From assembly GCA_036501845.1 (NCBI GenBank), contig DASXZO010000142.1, positions 1 through 8,252 of the forward strand: a stretch of DNA of 8,252 nt, given 5' to 3'. The notes under the pieces were generated by a model, which worked only from the letters and a program-made list of their open reading frames with translations, was not told the DNA's origin and made no database searches. This DNA is from JBBREP01 sp036501845 (lineage in GTDB: Bacteria; Actinomycetota; Acidimicrobiia; IMCC26256; PALSA-610). Positions 1 through 6,017 of this stretch are shown here, one piece after another; position 1 is the stretch's first letter, and every line of letters begins with the position of its first letter. Both the position numbers and the translations under genes were made by a program.

Positions 1-321
1 GTTGCCCGAGTCGGGGGCCTGGCAGCCGAACGTCATCGGCGCGAACGTCGAACGGCCGAGGATCTCGTTGATCAGCGCGAGCTTCGTCTGGCCGTAGCCG
101 AGGCCGCCGAGGTCAGGGCCGAGGTGGCACGCCCACAAGTCCTGTTCCTGCACCTGCTTCTGCAGGCCGGGCAGCACCTGGGTGTGCACCGGATGGCTCT
201 TGTCGTAGACCACGTGGCTGTTGAACGCGAGGTCGAGCGGCTCCACCTCGCGGGCCACGAAGTCGCGGATCCAGTCGAGCTTCTCCTGGAATTCCGGCTC
301 GGTCGAGAAATCCCATGCCAT
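1..321 (-). CDS. Acyl-CoA dehydrogenase, N-terminal part (runs off left edge)
   Basis: This frame is open from the ATG at 321 to the left edge, giving 107 codons; the rest of the gene lies outside the window. The product begins MAWDFSTEPEFQEKLDWIRD and continues with REVEPLD and a DLGGLGYGQTKLALINEILG segment. This is the helical N-terminal domain of FAD-dependent acyl-CoA dehydrogenases, which oxidise acyl-CoA to 2-enoyl-CoA. The middle beta domain and the C-terminal helical domain with the catalytic glutamate are not visible, so activity cannot be judged. Family members are usually about 380-420 residues. A purine-rich GAAGGA lies 11 nt before the ATG, inside the end of the upstream nitroreductase gene, whose stop is only 4 bp away, so the two are probably cotranscribed. 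The opening resembles the ACAD10/11 and LvaC-like branch more than short-chain enzymes; that subfamily call is an inference from a partial sequence. Confidence 0.88.
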   Translation of the reverse strand, partial: MAWDFSTEPEFQEKLDWIRDFVAREVEPLDLAFNSHVVYDKSHPVHTQVLPGLQKQVQEQDLWACHLGPDLGGLGYGQTKLALINEILGRSTFAPMTFGCQAPDSGN

Positions 322-325
322 GAGG

Positions 326-1081
326 TCACTGATCCTTCGTGTTTGGGTTCGTGTGTGAACGTTCTCTAGGTGGTCCCGCGCTGGTGAAGCGCGTACCGGG
401 CGGGTCGACGGCCCACGCCGCGGGGCCGCCCCACGTGTCTTCACTCACGAGCTCCGCGAGCGGGCGCCGACGGACCGGGCCGTGGCGGCCGGCGGGCTTA
501 CCGAGCGTGATGGTGGCCGCGATGAACACGTCGGCCGGCACGTCGAGCAGCGTGTGGAGCTCGTCGTCGACCAGCGCGTTGAAGATGGTGAGCACACCGC
601 CGTAGCCGAGTGCACGCGCCGCGAGCAGCAGGTTCTGGCAGGCCGGATAGAGCGAGCCGCCCTCGGTGGGCGTGGGCTCCCGGTAGCGCTGCAACAGGGC
701 GAGCACCACCACCGGCGCCTGCTCGAAGTTGGCGACGTAGTGCTCCATCGACGCCGCCATGCGCGCCTTGGGCGAGTCGGGCGCCGTGCCGGATCCCTTG
801 TCATAACCGTCGTGGGCCCGCTTCGTGCCCCACGCCCGCCGGGCCGCGTCGCCGAGCAGCCGCTTGGCGGCGCGCGCCGTCTCCGAGTCGCGCAGCACGA
901 GGAACCGGAACGGCTGACGGTTCGAGCCGCTCGGCGCCCGCGTCGCCGCGAACAGGATGTCGCGCAGCGCGGCGTCGGGAATCGGCTCGTCGGTATACCG
1001 GCGGATGGCCCGCGTCGTGGCGAGCCCCTCGAGCAGGCCGACGGTGTCGGCAGCGAGGGGAGTGGTGTCGAGGCCGGTCAT
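326..1081 (-). CDS. Nitroreductase-family FMN oxidoreductase
   Basis: A 251-residue protein of the nitroreductase fold, normally an FMN-binding dimer using NAD(P)H, of unknown substrate. The N-terminal TTRAIRRYTDEPIPD (residues 22-36) carries the arginines that contact FMN phosphate. PSGSNRQP (50-57) is the family's FMN-binding Ser/Asn/Gln motif. EGGSLYPACQNLLLAARALG is the central helix, and TLGKPAGRHGPVRRRPLAELV is the usual C-terminal GKP strand followed by an arginine-rich stretch. About 30 residues follow, rich in Pro/Arg/Ser and unlike a folded domain. I chose the ATG at 1081 because GCGAGG lies close upstream; an in-frame ATG at 1093 would add four residues (MRGA) and cannot be excluded. 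It lies 68 bp downstream of the DUF2786 gene and 4 bp upstream of the acyl-CoA dehydrogenase start. The family also includes BluB-like and dehalogenase members, but no diagnostic residues for those were recognised. Confidence 0.88.
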   Translation of the reverse strand: MTGLDTTPLAADTVGLLEGLATTRAIRRYTDEPIPDAALRDILFAATRAPSGSNRQPFRFLVLRDSETARAAKRLLGDAARRAWGTKRAHDGYDKGSGTAPDSPKARMAASMEHYVANFEQAPVVVLALLQRYREPTPTEGGSLYPACQNLLLAARALGYGGVLTIFNALVDDELHTLLDVPADVFIAATITLGKPAGRHGPVRRRPLAELVSEDTWGGPAAWAVDPPGTRFTSAGPPRERSHTNPNTKDQ

Positions 1082-1149
1082 TGCGCCTCGCATTCTGGTG
1101 GCCCACCGCCAACATCACCAAAGCCAGAGCCGCTCCGCAGGCTGACGCA

Positions 1150-2529
1150 TCACCCCGCTCTCTGGTTGATGGCCGGTTCGTGACGCGCGCGTCGCTCGGC
1201 GGCCAGGTCGCCCGCGTTCAGCCGCGCCCGGTCAGCCGCGAGCTGCCCGCTCACCCAGCCGACGGGGTCGTGGCCGCGCACGGCCGACCTCCGAAGCGTG
1301 CCGAACATCTCGTCCACTGCCGCATCGACGCGCGACGACCGGGCGGCCAGCACCGGCAAGAGATCGCCGTCGCAATCGGCGGCTGACGTGACCGCGGCGT
1401 TGATCTCCTCGAGCCGCGCTCCGATCCGGTGAGCAAACGACACGAGGAACGACGAGCGGAAGCCGCGACTTCTCGTGTGCGCACCGGCCGGCGCCCGGGC
1501 CGCGGCACCCTGCATTGCGGTTTGCGCCTGCACGAGCAGTGAGGTGAACAGCATCTCGGTGGCGGCCACGTCGCTCGCGAAGCCCACCACTGAGGCCAGC
1601 GCGTTGTGTGAGTCGAACACCGAACGGCAGCGCGAGTTCTCGGCCACCACGTGGAGGAGCCACGACTTGGCGTCGGCGTACGGATCGTCGATCGGGAGGC
1701 GCAGCGTGATCGTCTGCTCGGAGTGCGCACCGCCGGCGGCGAGCATCGCGACGTCGATCGCGTGCTTGGTGATGAGTTCCTGGGCCTTGGCCGTAAACGT
1801 CTCGGCCTCGGCGTCGAAGGTGGTCGACTCGGCTTGCGCCAGCAGCGCACGCACCCGTTCGAGGATCGGGTCGTGCATCGTGATCGAGGCCAGATCGATC
1901 GTCGTGCCAGGCAGCGGCGAGGTCCCGGGGGGCGGGATCAGGATCGGGATGCGGTGGAGTGTGTGCAGGCAGCGGAGAAGTGCGAGAACGGCCGACAACG
2001 TGTCGGGCCACGGCGTCGGCTGGTGTTCGGCCCACGCCGCGAACCAGCCGCTCCCGGCCGTGACGCGCGGGAGTGGCAGTTGGTCGACTTGATCGATCCA
2101 ACGCGGGTCGAGTTCGGCGCCGCGCCACTGCGCATGATCGGCGGCGATCACTAACAGCACGACGTTGGCAGCCGCGCTCTTGGCCGTGCGCTGCACCTGC
2201 CGCACCAGCTCTGCGGGCTGCCAGCCGCCGGACCAGGCCGCTCGCGTGGAACGGAGCGCGCGACGCCCGGCCTCGACCAGCACGTCGGCTGGGTCGAGCG
2301 TGCACAGGATGTCGAAGGCCATGGCGATCTCGGCGTCCTCCCGCGCGACGCCCGGCACCGATGCCAGGTCCAAGCATCCGTCGATGAGCTCGCGTGTCGT
2401 GCCCGACGGACGGTCGCGCCGGCTGTCGTCACTTCGCGAGGCCTGCGGGCGTTGGTTGCCCCGCGCGTGCTCGTGTTTCACGCGGCGGTGCGCCTTCGCG
2501 GCTCGGCGCTGACGGTTGTTCTTGCCCAT
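1150..2529 (-). CDS. DUF2786 domain-containing protein
   Basis: A 459-residue protein of unknown function. The start (MGKNNRQRRAAKAHRRVKHE) is very rich in Lys/Arg, suggesting a disordered nucleic-acid-binding tail of about 40 residues. Residues about 60-215 form an Ala/Leu-rich helical region I do not recognise. Residues 219-260 match DUF2786: DPILERVRALLAQAEST, then a KAQELITKHAID helix. The following part (283-373) has the pattern usual after DUF2786: AKSWLLHVVAENSRCRSV, VVGFASDVAATEMLFTSLL, and an aromatic/arginine TRSRGFRSSFLVSFAHRIG stretch. The C-terminus has a GWVSGQLAADRARLN segment. The frame stays open upstream to 2769, but the residues there overlap the divergent gene and look non-coding, so the ATG at 2529 is preferred. 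It has no clear ribosome-binding site; a TACGGT box 7 nt upstream suggests a leaderless mRNA. DUF2786 proteins occur in actinobacteria and phages; the role is not established. Confidence 0.85.
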   Translation of the reverse strand: MGKNNRQRRAAKAHRRVKHEHARGNQRPQASRSDDSRRDRPSGTTRELIDGCLDLASVPGVAREDAEIAMAFDILCTLDPADVLVEAGRRALRSTRAAWSGGWQPAELVRQVQRTAKSAAANVVLLVIAADHAQWRGAELDPRWIDQVDQLPLPRVTAGSGWFAAWAEHQPTPWPDTLSAVLALLRCLHTLHRIPILIPPPGTSPLPGTTIDLASITMHDPILERVRALLAQAESTTFDAEAETFTAKAQELITKHAIDVAMLAAGGAHSEQTITLRLPIDDPYADAKSWLLHVVAENSRCRSVFDSHNALASVVGFASDVAATEMLFTSLLVQAQTAMQGAAARAPAGAHTRSRGFRSSFLVSFAHRIGARLEEINAAVTSAADCDGDLLPVLAARSSRVDAAVDEMFGTLRRSAVRGHDPVGWVSGQLAADRARLNAGDLAAERRARHEPAINQRAG

Positions 2530-2536
2530 GTGCGAG

Positions 2537-2542
2537 ACCGTA
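2537..2542 (-). promoter_or_regulatory. Candidate -10 box for a leaderless DUF2786 mRNA
   Basis: On the minus strand TACGGT, matching the actinobacterial TANNNT -10 consensus, sits 7 nt before the ATG at 2529, so transcription would begin at or next to the start codon. No Shine-Dalgarno sequence is visible there, which fits. No convincing -35 element was found. The box overlaps an inverted repeat, CGTAC at 2539-2543 and GTACG at 2551-2555. Confidence 0.4.
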
Positions 2543-2587
2543 CGCAGGGGGTACGACAGTCGGGCGCGACGACCCTGGCCGCCGTGG

Positions 2588-2617
2588 TTGACCGGCGCCG
2601 ACGCGGCTGGGCAGGCT
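2588..2617 (+). promoter_or_regulatory. Candidate promoter of the APH-type phosphotransferase
   Basis: TTGACC at 2588-2593 matches the -35 consensus at five of six positions. After an 18-nt spacer comes CAGGCT at 2612-2617, which keeps the A and final T of the -10 box. The ATG follows 6 nt later, so the transcript would be leaderless. The -10 match is imperfect, so this is a proposal only. Confidence 0.35.
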
Positions 2618-2623
2618 CCGGGG

Positions 2624-3694
2624 ATGCAGGCGCTCGACGACTTCGACGGACTCTTGAACTGGCCGCAGCTCCAGGATTGGATCGTGGCCCAACCGTCGAT
2701 CCCCGGGTCGGGACCGGTCACCGCCGTCGAGCAGCTCACCGGCGGGTCGCAGAACAACATCTTTCGCATGCGGCGCGAGGGTGGCGAGGTCGTGTTGCGC
2801 CGCCCGCCCCGTCACCTGCGCAAGAACAGCAACGACACCATGCTGCGCGAGGCCCGTGTGCTCGGCGCGCTCGCCGGCTCCGACGTGCCGCACCCGGCCT
2901 TCTACGCGTCGTGCGACGACCTCGACGTGATCGGTGTGGCGTTCTACGTGATGGCACCGATCGACGGCATCACTCCGATGGGCCCGCTCACCGGCAAGTG
3001 GGCCAGCGACCCGTCGTGGACGCGCCAACTCGGCTTCGAGCTCGTCGACGGCGCGGCGAAGCTCGGCGCGGTCGACCCGTTCGCGGTTGGGCTCGGCGAC
3101 TTCGGCAAGCCCGATCAATGGGCCGAGCGTCAGGTGAGCCGATGGCGTTCACAGCTCGACGGTTACTCGCAGCTCGACGGCTACGACGGTCCCGAGATCG
3201 AAGGTGTCGATCGAGTGGGCGACTGGCTCGAACAGCACCGGCCGGGCGAGTCCGACATTCGTATCGGCATCATTCACGGCGACTACCAGATGGCGAACGT
3301 GATGATGGCCAACGACGAACCGCGGCTCGCGGCGATCGTCGACTGGGAGCTGTCGACGCTCGGCGATCCGCTGCTCGACCTGTGCTGGCTGCTCACCGCG
3401 TGGACCGAACCGGGCGACCCGCCGGGCAAGAACGCGCAGTTCCAACCGTTCGAGTTCGACGTGATGCCGTCGCGCGCCGAACTCGCGGCGCGCTATGCCG
3501 AGGTGAGCGGGCGCAACATCGAGCCGTTGATGCCGTGGTTCTTCACGCTCGCCTGTTACAAGCTCGGCATCCTGCTCGAAGGCACACACGCTCGTGCGTG
3601 CGCGGGACAAGCGCCGAAAGAGATCGGCGACGCGCTGCACAACTACACGCTGTGGCTGTTCACCAAAGCGAACCAGCACATCGACGCGCTCTGA
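2624..3694 (+). CDS. APH-fold phosphotransferase, ACAD10/11 N-domain type
   Basis: A 356-residue protein of the aminoglycoside-phosphotransferase/choline-kinase fold. The N-lobe has LTGGSQNNIFRM (nucleotide-binding loop, residues 38-49) and VVLRRPP (56-62), the latter typical of the group resembling the N-terminal domain of mammalian ACAD10/11. The C-lobe has the catalytic-loop motif HGDYQMANVM (218-227, catalytic D220, metal ligand N225), DWE (D240, the metal-binding aspartate) and GDPLLDL (247-253). In this group the substrate is thought to be a hydroxyacyl-CoA rather than an antibiotic; Pseudomonas LvaA acts on 4-hydroxyvaleryl-CoA. The frame is open upstream to 2516, but those residues are Arg/Pro-rich and overlap the divergent gene, so the ATG at 2624 is preferred. 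Residues 177-188 contain a short tandem duplication (QLDGYS then QLDGYD). An acyl-CoA dehydrogenase, the expected partner enzyme, lies at the left edge. Aminoglycoside resistance is unlikely. Confidence 0.9.
   Translation: MQALDDFDGLLNWPQLQDWIVAQPSIPGSGPVTAVEQLTGGSQNNIFRMRREGGEVVLRRPPRHLRKNSNDTMLREARVLGALAGSDVPHPAFYASCDDLDVIGVAFYVMAPIDGITPMGPLTGKWASDPSWTRQLGFELVDGAAKLGAVDPFAVGLGDFGKPDQWAERQVSRWRSQLDGYSQLDGYDGPEIEGVDRVGDWLEQHRPGESDIRIGIIHGDYQMANVMMANDEPRLAAIVDWELSTLGDPLLDLCWLLTAWTEPGDPPGKNAQFQPFEFDVMPSRAELAARYAEVSGRNIEPLMPWFFTLACYKLGILLEGTHARACAGQAPKEIGDALHNYTLWLFTKANQHIDAL
3152..3187 (+). repeat. 18-bp imperfect tandem duplication within the phosphotransferase gene
   Basis: Two adjacent 18-nt units (3152-3169 and 3170-3187) both begin CAGCTCGACGG and encode QLDGYS and QLDGYD. 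The duplication is in frame, so it adds six residues without disrupting the protein. It lies between the two lobes' conserved motifs, in a region likely to be surface-exposed. Confidence 0.7.
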
Positions 3695-3706
3695 TGCGAG
3701 TGGCTG

Positions 3707-3751
3707 CGTTTGTGCGTTTCTCGGCGTATACGGCGGAGAAACGCACAAACG
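3707..3751. terminator. Perfect 16-bp-stem inverted repeat between convergent genes
   Basis: CGTTTGTGCGTTTCTC (3707-3722) is exactly complementary to GAGAAACGCACAAACG (3736-3751), leaving a 13-nt loop. The loop contains the 8-bp palindrome CGTATACG (3725-3732). The element begins 13 nt after the phosphotransferase stop and ends 6 nt before the stop of the converging SnoaL-like gene, the usual place for a bidirectional terminator. No T-tract follows on either strand, so it is not a classical intrinsic terminator. It may instead be a REP-like or mobile palindrome. Confidence 0.6.
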
Positions 3752-3757
3752 GCGTCG

Positions 3758-4246
3758 TCAGTTCGGGCGCGACCAGTCGCGGTTGGGGTTCTTGGGCGGC
3801 GCCTCGAAGCCCTCGCCGGGCATCCACTTGGCGGCTTTCAAGTCTTCGATCACGTGGGTCATGTTGAGCAGGTCCTCGTCGTAGGAGAACTTGCCGTTGC
3901 CCGCGTAGATCAGTGTCGACAGGCCCGACTGCTGGTAGCGCGAACCGTCGGGCTTGCGGCCCGGTGAGATCTGCGTCCACTTCACGAACACGGTGCCGTT
4001 GTCGGCGATCGCGGTCTCGGTGATGGGGAAGTGCCAGTCGTCGTAACCGCGCATGCTCTCGTCAAAGAAGTTGGCCACGTGTTCGAGGCCCTCGACGCGA
4101 CCGCAGGCGGGATCGATGTAGACGGCGTCGTCGGTGAAGAACTCGGCGAGATCGGTCCAGGTCTTCTCGCCCCGCTCGATGGCTTCGCGCGTCGCCACGT
4201 AGCGCGCCACCGTGGCTTCGATCTCTTCGCGTGGGAAGTTGCTCAT
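3758..4246 (-). CDS. SnoaL-like / NTF2-superfamily protein
   Basis: A 162-residue protein with the cone-shaped alpha+beta barrel pattern of the SnoaL/NTF2-like superfamily. It has an N-terminal helix (EEIEATVARYVATREAIERG), then TWTDLAEFFTDDAVYIDPACG and GLEHVANFFDESMRGYDDW, the typical first strand and helix of the fold. Later strands WHFPITETAIADNGTVFVKW and SGLSTLIYAGNGKFSYDEDL close the barrel. The C-terminus (WMPGEGFEAPPKNPNRDW) is Pro-rich. Family members include isomerases, cyclases, dehydratases and binding proteins, so no reaction can be assigned; Asp/His/Tyr residues in the pocket would be compatible with catalysis. The ATG at 4246 gives a natural family start (MSNFPREEI); a GTG at 4273 would add nine residues with no better ribosome-binding site. 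It converges with the phosphotransferase and is divergent from the Gln/Ser-rich gene. Confidence 0.85.
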   Translation of the reverse strand: MSNFPREEIEATVARYVATREAIERGEKTWTDLAEFFTDDAVYIDPACGRVEGLEHVANFFDESMRGYDDWHFPITETAIADNGTVFVKWTQISPGRKPDGSRYQQSGLSTLIYAGNGKFSYDEDLLNMTHVIEDLKAAKWMPGEGFEAPPKNPNRDWSRPN

Positions 4247-4401
4247 GAGGCCGAGTTGAGCACAGGCGACCACGCGGCGCCAGCGAGCCGGTCACTCGGT
4301 GCGGCTGAGAGGCGGGTGAGAGTGCACTGAGACTCCGATCAAGTCTGGTTCTGGGCGCTCGCCTGAGGACGTCGTCGTACCGAACGAGTCGCTGACGCAA
4401 T

Positions 4402-4410
4402 GGAGGGAGG
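4402..4410 (+). promoter_or_regulatory. Strong ribosome-binding site of the Gln/Ser-rich gene
   Basis: GGAGGGAGG ends 5 nt before the ATG at 4416 and contains two overlapping GGAGG cores. It is by far the best Shine-Dalgarno sequence in the window, where most other starts have weak or no SD. This fixes the start codon and suggests a leadered, well-translated mRNA. Confidence 0.75.
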
Positions 4411-4415
4411 TCGCG

Positions 4416-5030
4416 ATGACGGTCAGCGCGATCAATCAAGCGACGCTGCAGCCACTCACCGGCACGCAGGACGCGAGTCAGACGGCGTGGCAGCAGCGGA
4501 TGCAGCAGTCGATGGGCCCAGTGGCCCAGCTGTTCGGCGAGTCGGCGCAGCAGTTGATGCAGCAGTTGCAGTCGGGCGGCACGAGCCTGAGTGCGCTGGC
4601 GCAGCAGCAGGGTGTGTCGCAAAGCAGCTTGCTGAGCGCGATCCAGCAGGGTTTGCAGCAGGCCGGCGGCCCGGCGTCGTCGATGTCGTCGACGCAGCTC
4701 GCGAACCTGTCGAGCACGATCGCCAACCGTGTGCATCACGGGCATCATCACCACGGTGGTGGCGGCGGCATGGCCGGCGTGAGCGGTGTCGACGGTTCGA
4801 GCAGCACGTCGGGCACGAGCGCGACCGACAGCGCCGACGATGCGAGTTCGCTACTCGCAATTCTTGGTGCGAGTACCGGTTCCGATAGTGATGGCGACAG
4901 CAGCTCGAGCGTGAGTTCGGTGAGCGGTTTGCCGCAGGCGACCACGGCACAGCAGGTGGATCTGCAGCAGTTGTTGTTCTCGCTGCAGTCGACGCAGGCC
5001 ACTCAGGCCGCAGCAGCGCAAGCCGCATAA
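4416..5030 (+). CDS. Gln/Ser/Ala-rich low-complexity protein, function unknown
   Basis: A 204-residue protein I cannot assign to a named family. Its composition is striking: there is no Lys, Cys or Tyr, and only two Arg, with many Gln, Ser, Ala and Gly. In order: a Gln-rich helical segment (residues about 20-55, with QQRMQQSMGPVAQLFG and QQLMQQLQSGG); a helix-turn-helix-like unit SLSALAQQQGVSQSSLLSAI (57-76), a pattern seen in actinobacterial proteins of the LADLAKxxGVS kind; a His-rich stretch HHGHHHHGGGGG (107-118) that could bind metal; a Ser/Thr/Asp linker with SDSDGDSS (156-163), reminiscent of a degenerate calcium loop; and an Ala/Gln tail. No signal peptide or membrane segment is visible. 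The lack of Cys and of cationic residues, together with Gly/Ser richness, recalls non-classically secreted harpin-like proteins, but that is only a compositional likeness. The start is fixed by a strong GGAGG. The gene converges on the thioesterase. Confidence 0.8.
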   Translation: MTVSAINQATLQPLTGTQDASQTAWQQRMQQSMGPVAQLFGESAQQLMQQLQSGGTSLSALAQQQGVSQSSLLSAIQQGLQQAGGPASSMSSTQLANLSSTIANRVHHGHHHHGGGGGMAGVSGVDGSSSTSGTSATDSADDASSLLAILGASTGSDSDGDSSSSVSSVSGLPQATTAQQVDLQQLLFSLQSTQATQAAAAQAA

Positions 5031-5052
5031 CGAGGCGCGATCGCACCACGCG

Positions 5053-5077
5053 GGCGCCGCGCTATTGGCGCGGCGCC
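5053..5077. terminator. GC-rich hairpin between convergent genes, overlapping the thioesterase end
   Basis: GGCGCCGCGC (5053-5062) pairs perfectly with GCGCGGCGCC (5068-5077) around a TATTG loop, 23 nt after the stop of the Gln/Ser-rich gene. The thioesterase stop codon (TAG, minus strand, 5062-5064) falls at the stem-loop junction, so its last codons form one arm. There is no T-tract. The position suggests a bidirectional terminator. Confidence 0.6.
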
Positions 5078-5541
5078 TGGATGGTGACGGTGCCCTGCGC
5101 GGCCGCGCAGAGACGGTCATTGTTCATCACGTCGATGCGCACCACCGCGGTGCGCTTCGTGAGCGACACGATCGCGGCCGTCGCCGAGCACGTGCCGTCG
5201 ACCACCGGCGCCACCAGATTGATCTTGAACTCGGTGGTCGCAGCCCAGTGGCCTTTGGGGATGACGGGGTAACACACCGTGCCGAGCACGTGGTCGCAGA
5301 GCGCCGAGAGCACGCCGCCGTGCAGGTTGCCGAAGGGCGTGCGCATCTCGTCGCGCACCACGATCTCGGCGGTGAGCGTGCCCGGCCCGATGGCGGTGTG
5401 GTGGATGTCGAGGTAGCCGACCAGCCCGCCGGCCGCGGCCTCGTGCCCGCTCATCAAGCCTTGCGCGACGTGCTTGTCGTAGTCGAACGTCGGCGGCGTC
5501 ACGAGTGCCGACGGTAGCCGTGGGCGCGAGACTGTGGCCAT
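5062..5541 (-). CDS. PaaI-family hotdog-fold thioesterase
   Basis: A 159-residue single-domain hotdog protein that should hydrolyse an acyl- or aryl-CoA thioester. The core PFGNLHGGVLSALCDHVLG (residues 69-87) is the 4HBT/PaaI signature: N72 and H74-G75-G76 at the start of the central helix and acidic D83 in the helix, the position of the family's catalytic Asp/Glu. The following strands TEFKINLVAPV and SATAAIVSLTKRTAVVRIDV match the antiparallel sheet that wraps the helix. Length is normal for the family. The ATG at 5541 gives MATVSRPRL; an ATG at 5556 would add MCPLA. Neither has a convincing ribosome-binding site. The start overlaps possible starts of the divergent PPOX gene in the palindrome CCATGG. 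The C-terminal codons lie in the hairpin shared with the convergent gene. Substrate is not inferable; nearby acyl-CoA genes suggest CoA-linked degradation. Confidence 0.88.
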   Translation of the reverse strand: MATVSRPRLPSALVTPPTFDYDKHVAQGLMSGHEAAAGGLVGYLDIHHTAIGPGTLTAEIVVRDEMRTPFGNLHGGVLSALCDHVLGTVCYPVIPKGHWAATTEFKINLVAPVVDGTCSATAAIVSLTKRTAVVRIDVMNNDRLCAAAQGTVTIQAPRQ

Positions 5542-5554
5542 GGCAAGTGGACAC

Positions 5555-5968
5555 ATGACTCAGGCCGAGCGCGAGGCATTTCTCGCCGATGTGCACGTCG
5601 GCATCCTTGCGGTCGACGAGCCGGGGCGCGGGCCGCTCGCGCTCCCGGTTTGGTACACGTACGAAGACGGTGTGATCACTGTGTCGACCGACCGCACGTC
5701 GCTCAAGGGCCGACTGCTCGAGGCGGCCGGGCGCGCGACGTTGACGGCCCAGACCGAGGCCGCGCCGTATCAATACGTGAGCGTCGAAGGCCCGGTTGAG
5801 CTCGACGCGTCGCCCGGCGACGTGCTCGCGATGGCGACGCGTTACCTCGGTGCCGAACTTGGCCAGTGGTACGTCGACGAGAACGCGCCCACCGACGACA
5901 CCGTGCAAGTGCGGCTTCGACCTGAGCACTGGCGCACGTTCGACTACAACAAGCTCCTGGCCGGCTGA
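5555..5968 (+). CDS. PPOX-fold flavin/F420-dependent oxidoreductase
   Basis: A 137-residue protein of the pyridoxamine 5'-phosphate oxidase-like split beta-barrel fold. The start MTQAEREAFLADVHVGILAV is the usual opening helix and first strand, and PLALPVWYTYEDGVITVST gives the next two strands. SLKGRLLEAAGRATLTAQTE carries the Lys/Arg segment that holds the cofactor phosphate, and PYQYVSVEGPVEL is the typical barrel strand. These features fit the actinobacterial F420- or FMN-using group; the cofactor cannot be decided by eye. The C-terminus VRLRPEHWRTFDYNKLLAG is also family-like. I chose the ATG at 5555 because it matches the family start; an ATG at 5540 or a GTG at 5534 would lengthen it by 5 or 7 residues. 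No strong ribosome-binding site is present for any of them. Divergent from the thioesterase with essentially no intergenic DNA. Confidence 0.85.
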   Translation: MTQAEREAFLADVHVGILAVDEPGRGPLALPVWYTYEDGVITVSTDRTSLKGRLLEAAGRATLTAQTEAAPYQYVSVEGPVELDASPGDVLAMATRYLGAELGQWYVDENAPTDDTVQVRLRPEHWRTFDYNKLLAG

Positions 5969-6017
5969 GCCGACACGGTCCAGGCGCGCCGTCCGGGCGC
6001 GTCGCACTCCCACCGCT

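Noticed and set aside
482..1386. Two overlapping plus-strand frames opposite the nitroreductase and the end of the DUF2786 gene
   Set aside because: They are antisense to well-supported genes and have low-complexity Arg-rich translations.
2624..3694. Aminoglycoside-resistance gene
   Set aside because: The APH motifs are shared, but VVLRRPP and the overall pattern fit the ACAD10/11-type kinases of acyl-CoA metabolism.
2452..3867. 471-codon plus-strand frame over the phosphotransferase
   Set aside because: Arg/Ala-rich translation in another frame of a gene with intact kinase motifs; it also runs through the hairpin into the convergent gene.
4734..4769. His-rich stretch as an engineered purification tag
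   Set aside because: The run is interrupted (HHGHHHH), flows into a Gly run, and lies in the middle of a natural-looking low-complexity gene.
5117..6013. 298-codon minus-strand frame across the thioesterase and PPOX genes
   Set aside because: It spans two genes with recognisable protein families in other frames and has no domain of its own.
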